This document shows, in pieces, positions 1-9,042 of a stretch of DNA of 64,000 nucleotides. Position 1 is the stretch's first letter, and every line of letters begins with the position of its first letter. This stretch comes from Streptomyces platensis (GTDB lineage Bacteria > Actinomycetota > Actinomycetes > Streptomycetales > Streptomycetaceae). The DNA lies in NCBI RefSeq assembly GCF_008704855.1, contig NZ_CP023691.1:3038001-3102000 (forward strand), written 5' to 3'. The notes beneath the pieces were generated by a model, which was not told where the DNA came from, did not search any database, and saw only the letters and a list, made by a program, of their open reading frames with translations. Position numbers and translations under genes: made by a program.

Positions 1-1287
1 CTGGAGCACGTCCTCATCGGTCTCGGTCGGCAGACCGCACATGAAGTACAGCTTCACCTGCCGCCAGCCGTTGCCGTAGGCCGTGGAGACGGTCCGGATC
101 AGGTCTTCTTCGGAGACCATCTTGTTGATGACCTTGCGCATCCGCTCCGAGCCGCCCTCGGGCGCGAAGGTCAGACCCGAGCGACGGCCGTTGCGCGTCA
201 GCTCGTTGGCAAGATCGACGTTGAAGGCGTCGACGCGGGTCGACGGGAGCGACAGGCCGATCTTGTCTTCCTCGTACCGGTCGGCGAGTCCCTTCGCGAG
301 GTCGCCGATCTCGGTGTGGTCCGCGGAGGACAGCGACAACAGGCCGACCTCCTCGAATCCCGTGGCCTTCAGCCCCTTGTCCACCATGTCGCCGATGCCG
401 GTGATGCTTCGCTCCCGTACAGGGCGCGTGATCATGCCGGCCTGGCAGAAACGGCAGCCGCGGGTGCAGCCACGGAAGATCTCGACCGACATCCGCTCAT
501 GGACGGTCTCGGCCAGGGGGACGAGCGGCTGCTTGGGGTAGGGCCACTCGTCGAGGTCCATGACGGTGTGCTTGGACACCCGCCACGGGACGCCGGAGCG
601 GTTCGGTACGACGCGGGAGATCCGCCCGTCGGCCAGATACTCGACGTCGTAGAACTTGGGGACGTAGACGCTGCCGGTCTTCGCGAGGCGGAAGAGGAGT
701 TCGTCGCGCCCTCCGGGGCGGCCCTCGTTCTTCCAGGCGCGGATGATCTCGGTGATCTCCAGCACCGCCTGCTCGCCGTCGCCGACGACCGCGCAGTCCA
801 GGAAGTCCGCGATCGGCTCGGGGTTGAAGGCCGCGTGGCCGCCGGCGAGGACGATCGGGTGGTCCTCGGTGCGGTCCTTGGCCTCCATCGGGATGCCGGC
901 CAGGTCGAGTGCCGTGAGCAGGTTGGTGTAGCCCAGCTCGGTCGAGAAGGAGACGCCGAGGACGTCGAAGGCGCCGACGGGGCGGTGCGCGTCGACGGTG
1001 AACTGCGGGACGCCGTGCTCCCGCATCAGCGCTTCGAGGTCCGGCCACACGCTGTACGTGCGCTCGGCCAGCACGCCCTCACGCTCGTTGAGGACCTCGT
1101 AGAGGATCATGACGCCCTGGTTGGGCAGACCGACCTCGTAGGCGTCCGGGTACATGAGCGACCACCGCACGTCACAGGAGTCCCAGTCCTTGACGGTGGA
1201 GTTCAGCTCACCGCCGACGTACTGAATGGGCTTCTGCACATGCGGGAGCAGGGCCTCGAGCTGCGGGAAGACCGACTCGGCAGACAT
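1..1287 (-). CDS. B12-binding radical SAM protein (TIGR03960-like), N-terminal part, cut by window edge
   Basis: The reading frame runs open from an ATG at 1287 to the left edge (429 codons), so the C-terminus is missing. It begins MSAESVFPQLEALLPHVQKP and carries, around residue 265-275, the sequence CTRGCRFC, the CxxxCxxC cluster of radical SAM enzymes that binds the 4Fe-4S centre and SAM. The first ~230 residues have the look of a cobalamin-binding domain (LAGGHAAFNPEPIADF, then VVGDGEQAV). In actinobacteria this protein is usually followed by a TIGR03936 protein and ribonuclease E; the next gene would lie outside the window. The exact substrate of the family is not known to me. CYTH-CHAD lies upstream on the same strand with a 192-base gap, so co-transcription is possible but not shown. 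Confidence 0.85.
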   Translation of the reverse strand, partial: MSAESVFPQLEALLPHVQKPIQYVGGELNSTVKDWDSCDVRWSLMYPDAYEVGLPNQGVMILYEVLNEREGVLAERTYSVWPDLEALMREHGVPQFTVDAHRPVGAFDVLGVSFSTELGYTNLLTALDLAGIPMEAKDRTEDHPIVLAGGHAAFNPEPIADFLDCAVVGDGEQAVLEITEIIRAWKNEGRPGGRDELLFRLAKTGSVYVPKFYDVEYLADGRISRVVPNRSGVPWRVSKHTVMDLDEWPYPKQPLVPLAETVHERMSVEIFRGCTRGCRFCQAGMITRPVRERSITGIGDMVDKGLKATGFEEVGLLSLSSADHTEIGDLAKGLADRYEEDKIGLSLPSTRVDAFNVDLANELTRNGRRSGLTFAPEGGSERMRKVINKMVSEEDLIRTVSTAYGNGWRQVKLYFMCGLPTETDEDVLQ

Positions 1288-1479
1288 CTCGAACCTTTGT
1301 GAGCTGGCAGGGGGCGACTCTCAAGCGTAACCGCTCGGAGCCGCCCCCCAGGACGGCGGCCGGGCACCCCCGCGATGGCGGGGAGCACAGGGGCCGGTGC
1401 GCTTCGCCACGCGTCCCACGGGGTCGCCCTCGCATCGGCGGAGCTGCTCGCACCGGTCACACGGCCGCGAGCCGGCAGG

Positions 1480-3108
1480 TCACGGCCGCAGCGCGGCCCG
1501 GTGCTTACGGCGCGAGGCCTTCCGCCACACGTCCGGCAGGGCCCGCTCCCGGTCCGCCGCCAGGGCCTCCTCGCGCCCGTACAGCAGCCCGAAGGTGAAG
1601 CCGCCCTCACCGGCCCGCTGGGCCTGGGTCGCCAGCTCGCGCAGTGCGCCGCGCGCCACCACGCTGTCCTGGTGGTCCCCCAGCAGCTGCTGGACCCGCT
1701 TGGTCCGCTTGGCGAACTTCTTCGCCGGCCGGCCGAGCGCCGGGCGGGCCGCCTCCGCCGCGTACCGGGTGCGCTTGGCCGCCTTGCGGGCACCGTGCAG
1801 CGCCTCGTCCCGCTCCCGTCCGGCGGAGGCGGCCAGCGCGGCCTCCGTACGGCGGGCCAGCCGCCGGTAGTCCTTGAGCACGGCCCCGGCCGCGACCTCG
1901 GGCGCCGGGCGCCCGGCGGCCTTCCGCAGCGGCGGCTCCTCCAGGAAGGCGTGCAGGGTCTTCAGCAGCGCCAGGTAGCGCGGCCCGTCCAGGACGTCGA
2001 GCAGCCGGTCCCGCGCGCCGGCCCGTTGCCGTTCGGACCAGATGCGCAGCCGGGCGTCCACGGGGCCGAGCCGTAGCGTCCCGGGCAGCTCGGCCAGCCC
2101 CTCCCGCAGCCGCTCGGTCAGCACCTCGCGATCCCGCTCCACCCCCAACTCGGCTGCCAGCCACTTGAGTTCGACGCCGATCGGCTGGGTGGCGGCGCGG
2201 TCGAGCACCTTGGTGTACGAGCGGAAGGCGCTGCGCAGCCGGCGGGTGGCGACCCGCATCCGGTGCACCGCGTCGGGCAGATCCCGCCGTACCGCGGGAT
2301 CCAGCTCGGTGATCACCCGCACCTGCTCACGGGCATAGCGCAGCACGACATCACCGGCGGTCGGCCCCTTCTTCCCGCGCTTCCCGGCGCCCTTGCCCTT
2401 CGCCTTGACCGCGGCCTTGCCGGAGCCATGGACGAGCCGCTCGTCCGGCCCGGCGGCGTGCGGCGCGGCCCCGTCGCGGCTCTGGCCCGTCTCGGCCAGC
2501 GCCCGGGCCAGCTTCGACGCCGCGGAGGCGGGACGCACTCCCGCCGCGGTCAGCGCCCGGCCGACCTCGTCCAGCAGCCCGGCGCCGCCGTCGCCGACCA
2601 GTTCCACCTCGATCTCGCGCCAGCGGGCCCCGGGGCGCCCCGCGCCGGCCGTCCCGGCGTCCACGGCCCCGGCCGCCGGCCAGGCGTGCACCGCGTCCTC
2701 CGCCACCTCCGCGAGCGGGGTGCCCGCGGCGTCCTTCAGCACCCGGACCGTGCGCCGCGTCCGCAGCCGTACGACGGCGACCAGTTCGCCGTCCAGCACC
2801 CGGGACCGTACGAGCGCGGTCAGCTCCGGGGGCGGCGTCTCGGACAGCGGCGCCCGCAGCTCGTCGCGCACCCCGGGGGCGACCGGCAGCTTCAGATGCC
2901 AGCCCGCGTCCCGGCCGCCGGTACGTCTGCGCAGCGTGATGCCGGCGGCGGCCAGGCGCTGGTCGGCGGTGTCGTAGTAAACGGCGTCGAGATCCTCGGT
3001 GCCTGCCTCCGCCACGGCGGTGACCCGGTCGATCCCGGCCAGGTCGGGCAGCCGGGTGTCGTCGTCGGCTTCGTACTTCCGCTCGATTTCCCGCACGGTG
3101 TCCGCCAT
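1480..3108 (-). CDS. CYTH and CHAD domain-containing protein
   Basis: 542 residues. The N-terminus (VREIERKYEADDD) has the ExExK signature of the CYTH domain, a triphosphate tunnel fold found in inorganic triphosphatases and adenylate cyclase 2; alternating R, K and E residues continue to about residue 205. A basic linker around residues 230-250 (KAKGKGAGKRGKKG) leads into a CHAD domain (about 255-530), an alpha-helical domain with conserved histidines and basic residues (RMRVATRRLRSAFR, HGARKAAKRTRYA) that binds polyphosphate in characterised members. Inference: a polyphosphate- or triphosphate-associated protein. The start at 3108 fits the family N-terminus. No neighbour clarifies its role. 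Confidence 0.9.
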   Translation of the reverse strand: MADTVREIERKYEADDDTRLPDLAGIDRVTAVAEAGTEDLDAVYYDTADQRLAAAGITLRRRTGGRDAGWHLKLPVAPGVRDELRAPLSETPPPELTALVRSRVLDGELVAVVRLRTRRTVRVLKDAAGTPLAEVAEDAVHAWPAAGAVDAGTAGAGRPGARWREIEVELVGDGGAGLLDEVGRALTAAGVRPASAASKLARALAETGQSRDGAAPHAAGPDERLVHGSGKAAVKAKGKGAGKRGKKGPTAGDVVLRYAREQVRVITELDPAVRRDLPDAVHRMRVATRRLRSAFRSYTKVLDRAATQPIGVELKWLAAELGVERDREVLTERLREGLAELPGTLRLGPVDARLRIWSERQRAGARDRLLDVLDGPRYLALLKTLHAFLEEPPLRKAAGRPAPEVAAGAVLKDYRRLARRTEAALAASAGRERDEALHGARKAAKRTRYAAEAARPALGRPAKKFAKRTKRVQQLLGDHQDSVVARGALRELATQAQRAGEGGFTFGLLYGREEALAADRERALPDVWRKASRRKHRAALRP

Positions 3109-3290
3109 GCATCGAATCTAGTCACCCGCTCCGGAAGGGACCACCCGCCGGAGCCGGGAAGGCGCCAGGGGGCCGGAAACCGCCGGAGCGGGTAGCACTC
3201 GCCGTAGGACGTGACTTACCGTGTGTGACTAGCCCGCCACGCAGAGTGGCAATGGGCGCGCACTCGACCCCTTCGGGGAGGGAGACACCC

Positions 3291-3737
3291 GTGCACCCCC
3301 AGACCGCACCCGTCACCCGGCCATCCATCCGCGTCGCGGCAGGCGCCCGCCCGCATCTCCTGAGCACGCCGAGCACCCCCCGCGCCCCGAAGGCGGCCCG
3401 CGACTTCGTCCGCGCGGTGCTGCGCCGCACTCCGCTCGCCCCGCTCGCCGACACCGCGGTGCTGCTCACCTCGGAGGCGGTGACCAGCGCCCATCTGCGG
3501 ACGCCGCGGTCCGCGGACATCCTGCTGCGGCTGCTGACCGCCGGGCACGGCCTGCGGATCAGCGTGCACGACGAGGCGCCGGTCCGGATCCCCCGGCCGG
3601 CCGCGGTGACCGGTGAGCGGGACGCCGATCTCGGGCTGCTGCTGACCGGCGAGCTCTCCGACGACTGGGGCACCACCCCGTTCGGCGGGCTGCCGCGGTC
3701 CCCCTCGCTCTGGTTCGAACTGCACCTCAAGCACTGA
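3291..3737 (+). CDS. small ATP-binding (HATPase_c, anti-sigma-like) protein, degenerate motifs
   Basis: 148 residues from a GTG at 3291, chosen because GGGGAGGGAG lies 6 bases upstream; an upstream in-frame start at 3225 lacks such a site. The layout (a helix with LLTSEAVTSAHLRTPRSAD, then a strand LRISVHDEAP, then DADLGLLLTGELSDDWG, ending SLWFELHL) matches the short RsbW/SpoIIAB-like histidine-kinase-type ATPases abundant in Streptomyces, which bind anti-sigma antagonists or sigma factors. The usual N-box (ELVTNAxxH) and G-box are eroded here, so ATP binding is uncertain. It converges on rodA with only 7 bases between the two stops. Confidence 0.7.
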   Translation: MHPQTAPVTRPSIRVAAGARPHLLSTPSTPRAPKAARDFVRAVLRRTPLAPLADTAVLLTSEAVTSAHLRTPRSADILLRLLTAGHGLRISVHDEAPVRIPRPAAVTGERDADLGLLLTGELSDDWGTTPFGGLPRSPSLWFELHLKH

Positions 3738-3744
3738 CGCGCGG

Positions 3745-4959
3745 TCAGCGGGAGGCCGAGAGCGGGCGCTGCACCCGGATCGACTGGAGCAGCCCGATCG
3801 CGATCCAGACCGCGAACATCGAGGTGCCGCCGTAGGAGACGAACGGCAGCGGCAGACCGGTGACGGGCATGATCCCGAGGGTCATGCCGATGTTCTCGAA
3901 GGCCTGGAAGGCGAACCACGCGATGATCCCGGCGGCCACGACCGTGCCGTAGAGCTCGGTGGACTCCCGGGCGATCCGGCAGGCGCGCCACAGGACCACC
4001 CCGAGCAGGACGATGATCAGGCCCGCGCCCAGGAAGCCGAGTTCCTCACCGGCGACGGTGAAGATGAAGTCCGTCTGCTGTTCGGGGACGAACTGACCGG
4101 TGGTCTGGCTGCCGTGGAAGAGACCGGATCCGGTCAGCCCGCCGCCGCCGATCGCGATCCGGGCCTGGTTGGTGTTGTAGCCGACACCGGCCGGGTCGAG
4201 GCTCGGGTTGGCGAAGGCGGCGAAGCGGGCGATCTGGTAGTCGTCGAGCAGTCCGAGCTGCCAGACCGCGACACAGCCGACGACGCCGGTGCCGACCAGC
4301 CCGAGGATCCAGCGGTTGGAGGCGCCGGAGGAGAGCAGCACACCGAGGATCACGGCGCCGAGCACCATCACCGAGCCGAGGTCGGGCATCAGCATGATGA
4401 CGGCCACGGGGACGGCGGCCAGCGCGAGGGCCTGGACGACGGTGCGGTGGTCGGGGTGCGGCCGGTCCCCCGCGTCGACCCGGGACGCCAGCAGCATCGC
4501 CATGCCCAGCGTGATGGTGATCTTCGCGAACTCGGCGGGCTGGAGGGAGAAGCCGCCGGGGATCGCCAGCCAGGACCGCGAGCCGTTGATGGTGGCGCCC
4601 AGCGGGGTCAGCACCAGCAGCGCCAGCACGACCGAGAGGGCGTAGAGGACCGGGACGGCGCCGCGCAGCGTGCGGTGGCCGAGCCAGATCGTGCCGCCGG
4701 CGAGCGCCAGGCCGATACCGAGGTTCAGCAGATGGTGCAGGAAGTAGTAGTACTCGTCGCCGTGGTTGAGCTCGGTGCGGTTACGGGTGGCGGAGAAGAC
4801 CAGCAGCGAGCCCACCAGCGACAGCACCAGGCAGGACAGCAGCAGTATCCAGTCCAGTTTGCGCAGCACCGAATCGCGCGCCGTCAGCTTGCCCCAGGTG
4901 CCGAGCTCAGGGGTGTAGCGCCGGATCGAGAACGCCCGGGAGGTGTGGCTGGTCGTCAT
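3745..4959 (-). CDS. rodA: RodA, SEDS-family peptidoglycan glycosyltransferase
   Basis: 404 residues, about ten hydrophobic membrane segments. It begins with a short cytoplasmic N-terminus ending in RKLDWILLLSCLVLSLVGSL. Family hallmarks are present: LQPAEFAKI in the middle, the long extracellular loop with FVPEQQTDFIFTVAGEELGF, and the C-terminal PLPFVSYGGTSM. SEDS proteins polymerise glycan strands from lipid II and work with a class B PBP. Its ATG overlaps the stop of the PBP2 gene by 4 bases (ATGA), so the two are translationally coupled, as expected for a RodA-PBP2 pair. In Streptomyces this locus (sfr in S. coelicolor) serves spore-wall synthesis. Confidence 0.95.
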   Translation of the reverse strand: MTTSHTSRAFSIRRYTPELGTWGKLTARDSVLRKLDWILLLSCLVLSLVGSLLVFSATRNRTELNHGDEYYYFLHHLLNLGIGLALAGGTIWLGHRTLRGAVPVLYALSVVLALLVLTPLGATINGSRSWLAIPGGFSLQPAEFAKITITLGMAMLLASRVDAGDRPHPDHRTVVQALALAAVPVAVIMLMPDLGSVMVLGAVILGVLLSSGASNRWILGLVGTGVVGCVAVWQLGLLDDYQIARFAAFANPSLDPAGVGYNTNQARIAIGGGGLTGSGLFHGSQTTGQFVPEQQTDFIFTVAGEELGFLGAGLIIVLLGVVLWRACRIARESTELYGTVVAAGIIAWFAFQAFENIGMTLGIMPVTGLPLPFVSYGGTSMFAVWIAIGLLQSIRVQRPLSASR

Positions 4960-7106
4960 CGTGGGCTCTCCGATGCGGACGGCGACGGCGACGGCGGGGC
5001 ATACGGCTTGATGGGCTGGGACTGGATGGCGCCATCACTTTCGATCTTGGGCAGCTTGGCCTCGGGCCTCGGGAGCAGCGCGGCCTTGGGGTCGATGCCG
5101 CCCTTCTCGTCGACTCCGTACAGCGCGTTGTAGATGTTGCGCACGGCAGGGCCGGAGGCGCCGGAGCCGGTACCACCCTGCGCGATGGTCATGACGATCG
5201 TGTAGTCCTTGGTGTACGTCGCGAACCACGAGGTCGTCTGCTTGCCGTAGACCTCGGCCGTACCGGTCTTGGCGTGCATCGGGATCTTGTCCTGCGGCCA
5301 GCCGCCGAACCGCCAGGCGGCGGTACCGCGGGTGGCGACACCGGCGAGGGCGCCGTCCATCTGGTGGAGGGTCTTCTGCGTCACCGGCAGCCGGCCGTGC
5401 GACTGGGGCTTGACCCGCTGGATGTGCTTGCCGTCGGGGCTGATGACGGCCTTGCCGACGGTCGGGTTGTAGAGCGTGCCGCCGTTGCTGATCGCGCCGT
5501 AGATCGTCGCCATCTGGATCGGGGTGACGAGGGTGTCGCCCTGCCCGATGGCGTAGTTGATCGAGTCGTAGGCGTGCAGCTTCATGCCCTCCAGGCAGCC
5601 TTCCCGGGCGAGCTTGGTGCCGAAGTCCTTCTTCTTCGGCCAGGCCTTGGCCTGTTCGCACCAGCCCGCCTTGTTGGCCTTCCAGAAGGCGTTCTTCCAC
5701 TTGCGGTCGGGGACCCGGCCGGTGACCTCGTTCGGGAGGTCGATGCCGGTCTCCTTGCCGAGGCCGAACTGGTGGGCCGTCTTGTAGAACCAGTTCTTGG
5801 CGTCCTTCTTCGGCTTGTCCCCGCCGTCCTTGCGCCACTCGTCGTGCGAGAGGCGGTAGAAGACGGTGTCGCAGGAGACCTCCAGCGCCCGGCCGAGGCT
5901 GATCGCGCCATGGCTCTGCGACTCGAAGTTCTTGAAGGTCTGGCCGCCGATGCTGTACGAGCTGGTGCAGGGGTAGTGGCCGTTGAAGTCATAACCCGCG
6001 TTGACCGCGGCCGCGGTCGAGATGACCTTGAAGATCGAGCCGGGGGCGGCCTGCCCCTGGATGGCGCGGTTCAGCAGCGGGTAGTTGGAGTCCTTGCCGG
6101 TGAGGTGGGCGTAGTCCTTGCCCGAGATCCCGCCGACCCAGGCGTTCGGGTCGTAGGTGGGGTTGGAGGCCATCGCCACCACCCGGCCGGTCTTCGCCTC
6201 CATGACGACGACGGCGCCCGAGTCGGCCTTGTAGTTGGTGCCCGTGTTCCTGTCGTGCTCCTTACGGGCGTCCTTCATGGCCTGGTCCAGCTGCTTCTCC
6301 GCCAGGCCCTGCACCCGGGCGTCGATGCTGGTGACGACGCTGGCGCCGGCCTTGCCCTTCTCGCTCTTCGCCTGGCCGATGACCCGGCCGAGGTTGTCGA
6401 CCTCGTAGCGGGTGACGGCGGCCTTGCCGCGCAGCGCGTCGTCGTACGTCCGCTCCAGACCGGACCGGCCGATCTGGTCCGAGCGCAGCAGCGGTGAACG
6501 GCTGTGCTCGGCCTTCTTGATCTCCCCGTCGGTGACCGGTGAGAGATAGCCGAGGACCTGGGCGGTGTTGGCGTCACCCGGGGCGGCGTAGCGGCGGACG
6601 GCGGTCGGCTCGGCGCTGATGCCGGGGAAGTCCTCGGAGCGCTCGCGGATCTGGAGGGCCTGCTGGGTGGTGGCCTCGTCGGTGATCGGGATCGGCTGGT
6701 ACGGCGAGCCGTTCCAGCACGGCTGCGGCGTCTTGGAGTCGCACAGCCGGACCTTGTTGCGGATCTCCTTCCCGGACATGCCGAGCACCTTGGCCAGCCG
6801 GCCGAGCACGGCCTTGCCGTCGTCCTTCATCTTCAGCAGCTCGGTACGGCTGGCCGACACCACCAGACGGGTCTGGTTGTCGGCCAGCGGCACCCCGCGC
6901 GCGTCGAGGATGGAGCCGCGGGTGGCGGGCTCGATGACCTGCTGGACGTGGTTGTTCCTGGCCTCGGTGGCGTACTCCGTGCCATTGCGGATCTGTAGAT
7001 ACCAGAGCCGGCCGCCGAGGGTGAGCAACAGCGAGAAGACCAGGATCTGGATCGCGATGAGCCGGACGCTGACCCGGGAGGTCCGGGATTCCGGGAGATT
7101 ACTCAT
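4956..7106 (-). CDS. mrdA: Penicillin-binding protein 2, class B transpeptidase
   Basis: 716 residues from ATG 7106. An ATG six codons upstream (7124) is in frame, but GGAGG lies just before 7106, which favours the shorter form. One N-terminal membrane anchor (SVRLIAIQILVFSLLLTLGGRLWYL) is followed by the dimerisation domain and the transpeptidase domain. Active-site motifs: SIFK near residue 355, SCD near 410 (SxD is normal in the PBP2 class), KTG near 612. The C-terminus is a proline/serine tail. The enzyme crosslinks peptidoglycan during lateral/spore wall synthesis in partnership with RodA, encoded directly downstream with a 4-base overlap; mreD is 48 bases upstream. Confidence 0.95.
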   Translation of the reverse strand: MSNLPESRTSRVSVRLIAIQILVFSLLLTLGGRLWYLQIRNGTEYATEARNNHVQQVIEPATRGSILDARGVPLADNQTRLVVSASRTELLKMKDDGKAVLGRLAKVLGMSGKEIRNKVRLCDSKTPQPCWNGSPYQPIPITDEATTQQALQIRERSEDFPGISAEPTAVRRYAAPGDANTAQVLGYLSPVTDGEIKKAEHSRSPLLRSDQIGRSGLERTYDDALRGKAAVTRYEVDNLGRVIGQAKSEKGKAGASVVTSIDARVQGLAEKQLDQAMKDARKEHDRNTGTNYKADSGAVVVMEAKTGRVVAMASNPTYDPNAWVGGISGKDYAHLTGKDSNYPLLNRAIQGQAAPGSIFKVISTAAAVNAGYDFNGHYPCTSSYSIGGQTFKNFESQSHGAISLGRALEVSCDTVFYRLSHDEWRKDGGDKPKKDAKNWFYKTAHQFGLGKETGIDLPNEVTGRVPDRKWKNAFWKANKAGWCEQAKAWPKKKDFGTKLAREGCLEGMKLHAYDSINYAIGQGDTLVTPIQMATIYGAISNGGTLYNPTVGKAVISPDGKHIQRVKPQSHGRLPVTQKTLHQMDGALAGVATRGTAAWRFGGWPQDKIPMHAKTGTAEVYGKQTTSWFATYTKDYTIVMTIAQGGTGSGASGPAVRNIYNALYGVDEKGGIDPKAALLPRPEAKLPKIESDGAIQSQPIKPYAPPSPSPSASESPR

Positions 7107-7154
7107 GGCGCGCCGCGCCTCCATGAGGGGTCGTGGTCGAAGGGCGAGGGAGCG

Positions 7155-7865
7155 TCACAGCCGCTTGACCCCCTTGATGCGGCCCACCTTGTCGCGGGCC
7201 GACTTGCCGAGCAGACCGCCGCGCTGGCTGCCGATCCGGGCGCCGGAGCGCACGGACTTCATGGCGCCGCGGCTGGCCTTGAGGCCGGTGCCGGTGGTGA
7301 GCCAGCCGTATCCGGAGGTGCCGGAGCCGCTCGGGCTGCCGGAACCGTCACCGGTCAGTGGCTCGCCCTCGGTTCTGCGCGCCAGCGCCATCACCAGGGG
7401 CACCACGAAGGGGGCCAGCAGCAGGTCGTAGAGGGTGGCGCTGAGCAGCAGCCCGACGATGCCGACGTGCCGGGCGGCGGTGTCGCCGACCAGGGCGCCG
7501 ACCCCCGCGTACATCAGCGTCGAGACGATCGCGGCGCCGATGACGACGATCAGCGGCAGCGTGGCCGAACGGTGCCGGCCGGACTCCGGTTTGGTCAGGC
7601 CCGCCGCGTAGCCGATGACGCACAGCACCAGCGCATAGCGGCCGATGGCGTGGTCGGACGGCGGGGCGAGGTCGGCCAGCAGCCCGGCGAAGAAGCCGAC
7701 GAGCGCGCCGCCGACATGGCCGTAGACCAGCGCCAGTCCGACCACCACGAGCAGCAGCAGATCGGGTACGGCGCCGGGCAGTTGGAGTCTGGCGAGGATG
7801 GTGACCTGGATGACGAGGGCGACGACCACCAGCGGGGCCGAGAGCAGAATCCGGTTGATGCGCAT
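7155..7865 (-). CDS. mreD: MreD, rod-shape-determining membrane protein
   Basis: 236 residues. Five to six hydrophobic segments occupy the first ~170 residues (ILLSAPLVVVALVIQVTILA, LLLLVVVGLALVYG and onward), followed by a basic, glycine-rich cytoplasmic tail of about 60 residues, longer than in E. coli MreD and common in Streptomyces. MreD links the MreB/MreC scaffold to the elongation synthases. The stop of mreC is 4 bases upstream of this ATG and mrdA follows after 48 bases, so it sits inside the operon. Confidence 0.93.
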   Translation of the reverse strand: MRINRILLSAPLVVVALVIQVTILARLQLPGAVPDLLLLVVVGLALVYGHVGGALVGFFAGLLADLAPPSDHAIGRYALVLCVIGYAAGLTKPESGRHRSATLPLIVVIGAAIVSTLMYAGVGALVGDTAARHVGIVGLLLSATLYDLLLAPFVVPLVMALARRTEGEPLTGDGSGSPSGSGTSGYGWLTTGTGLKASRGAMKSVRSGARIGSQRGGLLGKSARDKVGRIKGVKRL

Positions 7866-7868
7866 CGG

Positions 7869-8801
7869 TCAGCTCCTGGGAGGGACGCTCGCGGAGGGGG
7901 TGGCCGTGACGGTGACCGTCGGCGTCGGCTTGGGCTTGGCGGGCCGGGGTGGCAGGACGGTGTCGCGCGGGTCCTCGCGGGGCGGCTGGACCACGACGCC
8001 GACGATGTCGAGCTGGGAGAAGGCGACGAACGGCCGGACCTGGAGGTTGCGGGTCAGATCCCCGTTGAACGGCTCGACCCGGACGACCCTGCCGACCGGC
8101 ACACCGGGCACGAACGGCTTGTCCTTGCTGGAGCCGAAGGTGACCAGCCGGTCGCCCTTCTTGATGTTGGCCCGGCCGTTGAGGAGCTGAACGCGCATCG
8201 AGCGGACCCCCTGCCCGTTGGCGAAGCCGATCTCGTTGGTCTTCTCCATACGGGTGCCGACGGTGAAGTCGGGGTCGGCGGCCAGCAGGACGGTGGAGGT
8301 GTCGGCGCCGACGGTGGTGATCCGGCCGACCAGACCGTCGCCGTTGAGCACGGTCATGTCGCGGCGGATGCCGTCACGGGTGCCGGCGTCGATGGTGACG
8401 GTCCAGGAGAAGCCCTGGGCCGAGCCGATGGCGATGACCTGGGCGCCCTTGATGGCGTACTGGCCGGTGCCCGCGGTCTTGAGGATCTTGTCGAGCTCGG
8501 CGGCGCGGCTGCGGTTCCGGTCGGAGGAGCCGAGTTTGGCCTTCAGCGCCTCGTTCTCGTGCTCCAGCGTGCTGATCCGGTTGTGCCGCCGGCCGGAGTC
8601 CCGTACGGCACCGACCGCGTTGCCGACCGGGTCGACGACGCGGGCGACACCGCTTTCGACCGGGCCGAAGGCGGAGGCGGCGGCTTGCCGGGCACCATCG
8701 AGCGGGGACTGTTCGCCGCCGCGGATATCGACCGTGATCAGCGCGAACGCGATCGCGACCAGCAGCACCAGCAGCAGCCGGCTCTCTCGTGTGTCCCTCA
8801 C
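7869..8801 (-). CDS. mreC: MreC, rod-shape-determining protein
   Basis: 310 residues from a GTG at 8801 (VRDTRESRLLLVLLVAIAFA), which places the single membrane anchor at the very N-terminus as in other MreC proteins. A GAGGAAGGA stretch lies about 14 bases upstream, rather far. The frame stays open further upstream, but that extension is Arg/Pro-rich shadow sequence over mreB. After the anchor comes a coiled coil (RHNRISTLEHENEALKAKLG, residues ~72-92) and the paired beta-barrel periplasmic-type domain (VIAIGSAQGFSWTVTIDAG, GLVGRITTVGADTSTVLLAADP). The C-terminus is Pro/Thr rich. It scaffolds wall synthases with MreB and MreD. Confidence 0.92.
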   Translation of the reverse strand: MRDTRESRLLLVLLVAIAFALITVDIRGGEQSPLDGARQAAASAFGPVESGVARVVDPVGNAVGAVRDSGRRHNRISTLEHENEALKAKLGSSDRNRSRAAELDKILKTAGTGQYAIKGAQVIAIGSAQGFSWTVTIDAGTRDGIRRDMTVLNGDGLVGRITTVGADTSTVLLAADPDFTVGTRMEKTNEIGFANGQGVRSMRVQLLNGRANIKKGDRLVTFGSSKDKPFVPGVPVGRVVRVEPFNGDLTRNLQVRPFVAFSQLDIVGVVVQPPREDPRDTVLPPRPAKPKPTPTVTVTATPSASVPPRS

Positions 8802-8948
8802 GTGCGGCGGCCGTGTCCTTCCTCGTAGGACCGGCCGGCTGCGGGCCCCGCCGGTCTCGTTCGGGAGTTGAGCGTTGTGCCTGTGTGACGGTGCCGGACG
8901 GTGAAGCGCCAGTGCACCGTGTCTGTCGGGATGTTGGGCCCGTGTGCC

Positions 8949-9019
8949 GGCCGGTCCGCGGACGGACCGGCCGCTGGTCCCGGGGCCCGGCCCCCGCGGC
9001 CGCCGGGCGGCGGCCGCGG
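8949..9019 (-). terminator. Two consecutive GC-rich hairpins between mreB and mreC
   Basis: Arms GGCCGGTCCG (8949-8958) and CGGACCGGCC (8963-8972) form a 10-bp stem with a 4-base loop. A second stem has arms CCGCGGCCGCC (8994-9004) and GGCGGCCGCGG (9009-9019). Both lie in the 241-base gap between the mreB stop and the mreC start. They could attenuate read-through so that mreB is made in excess of mreCD. No T-run follows, as is usual in Streptomyces. Confidence 0.55.
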
Positions 9020-9042
9020 CGCGGGTCGGTTCCCCGGCCGTG

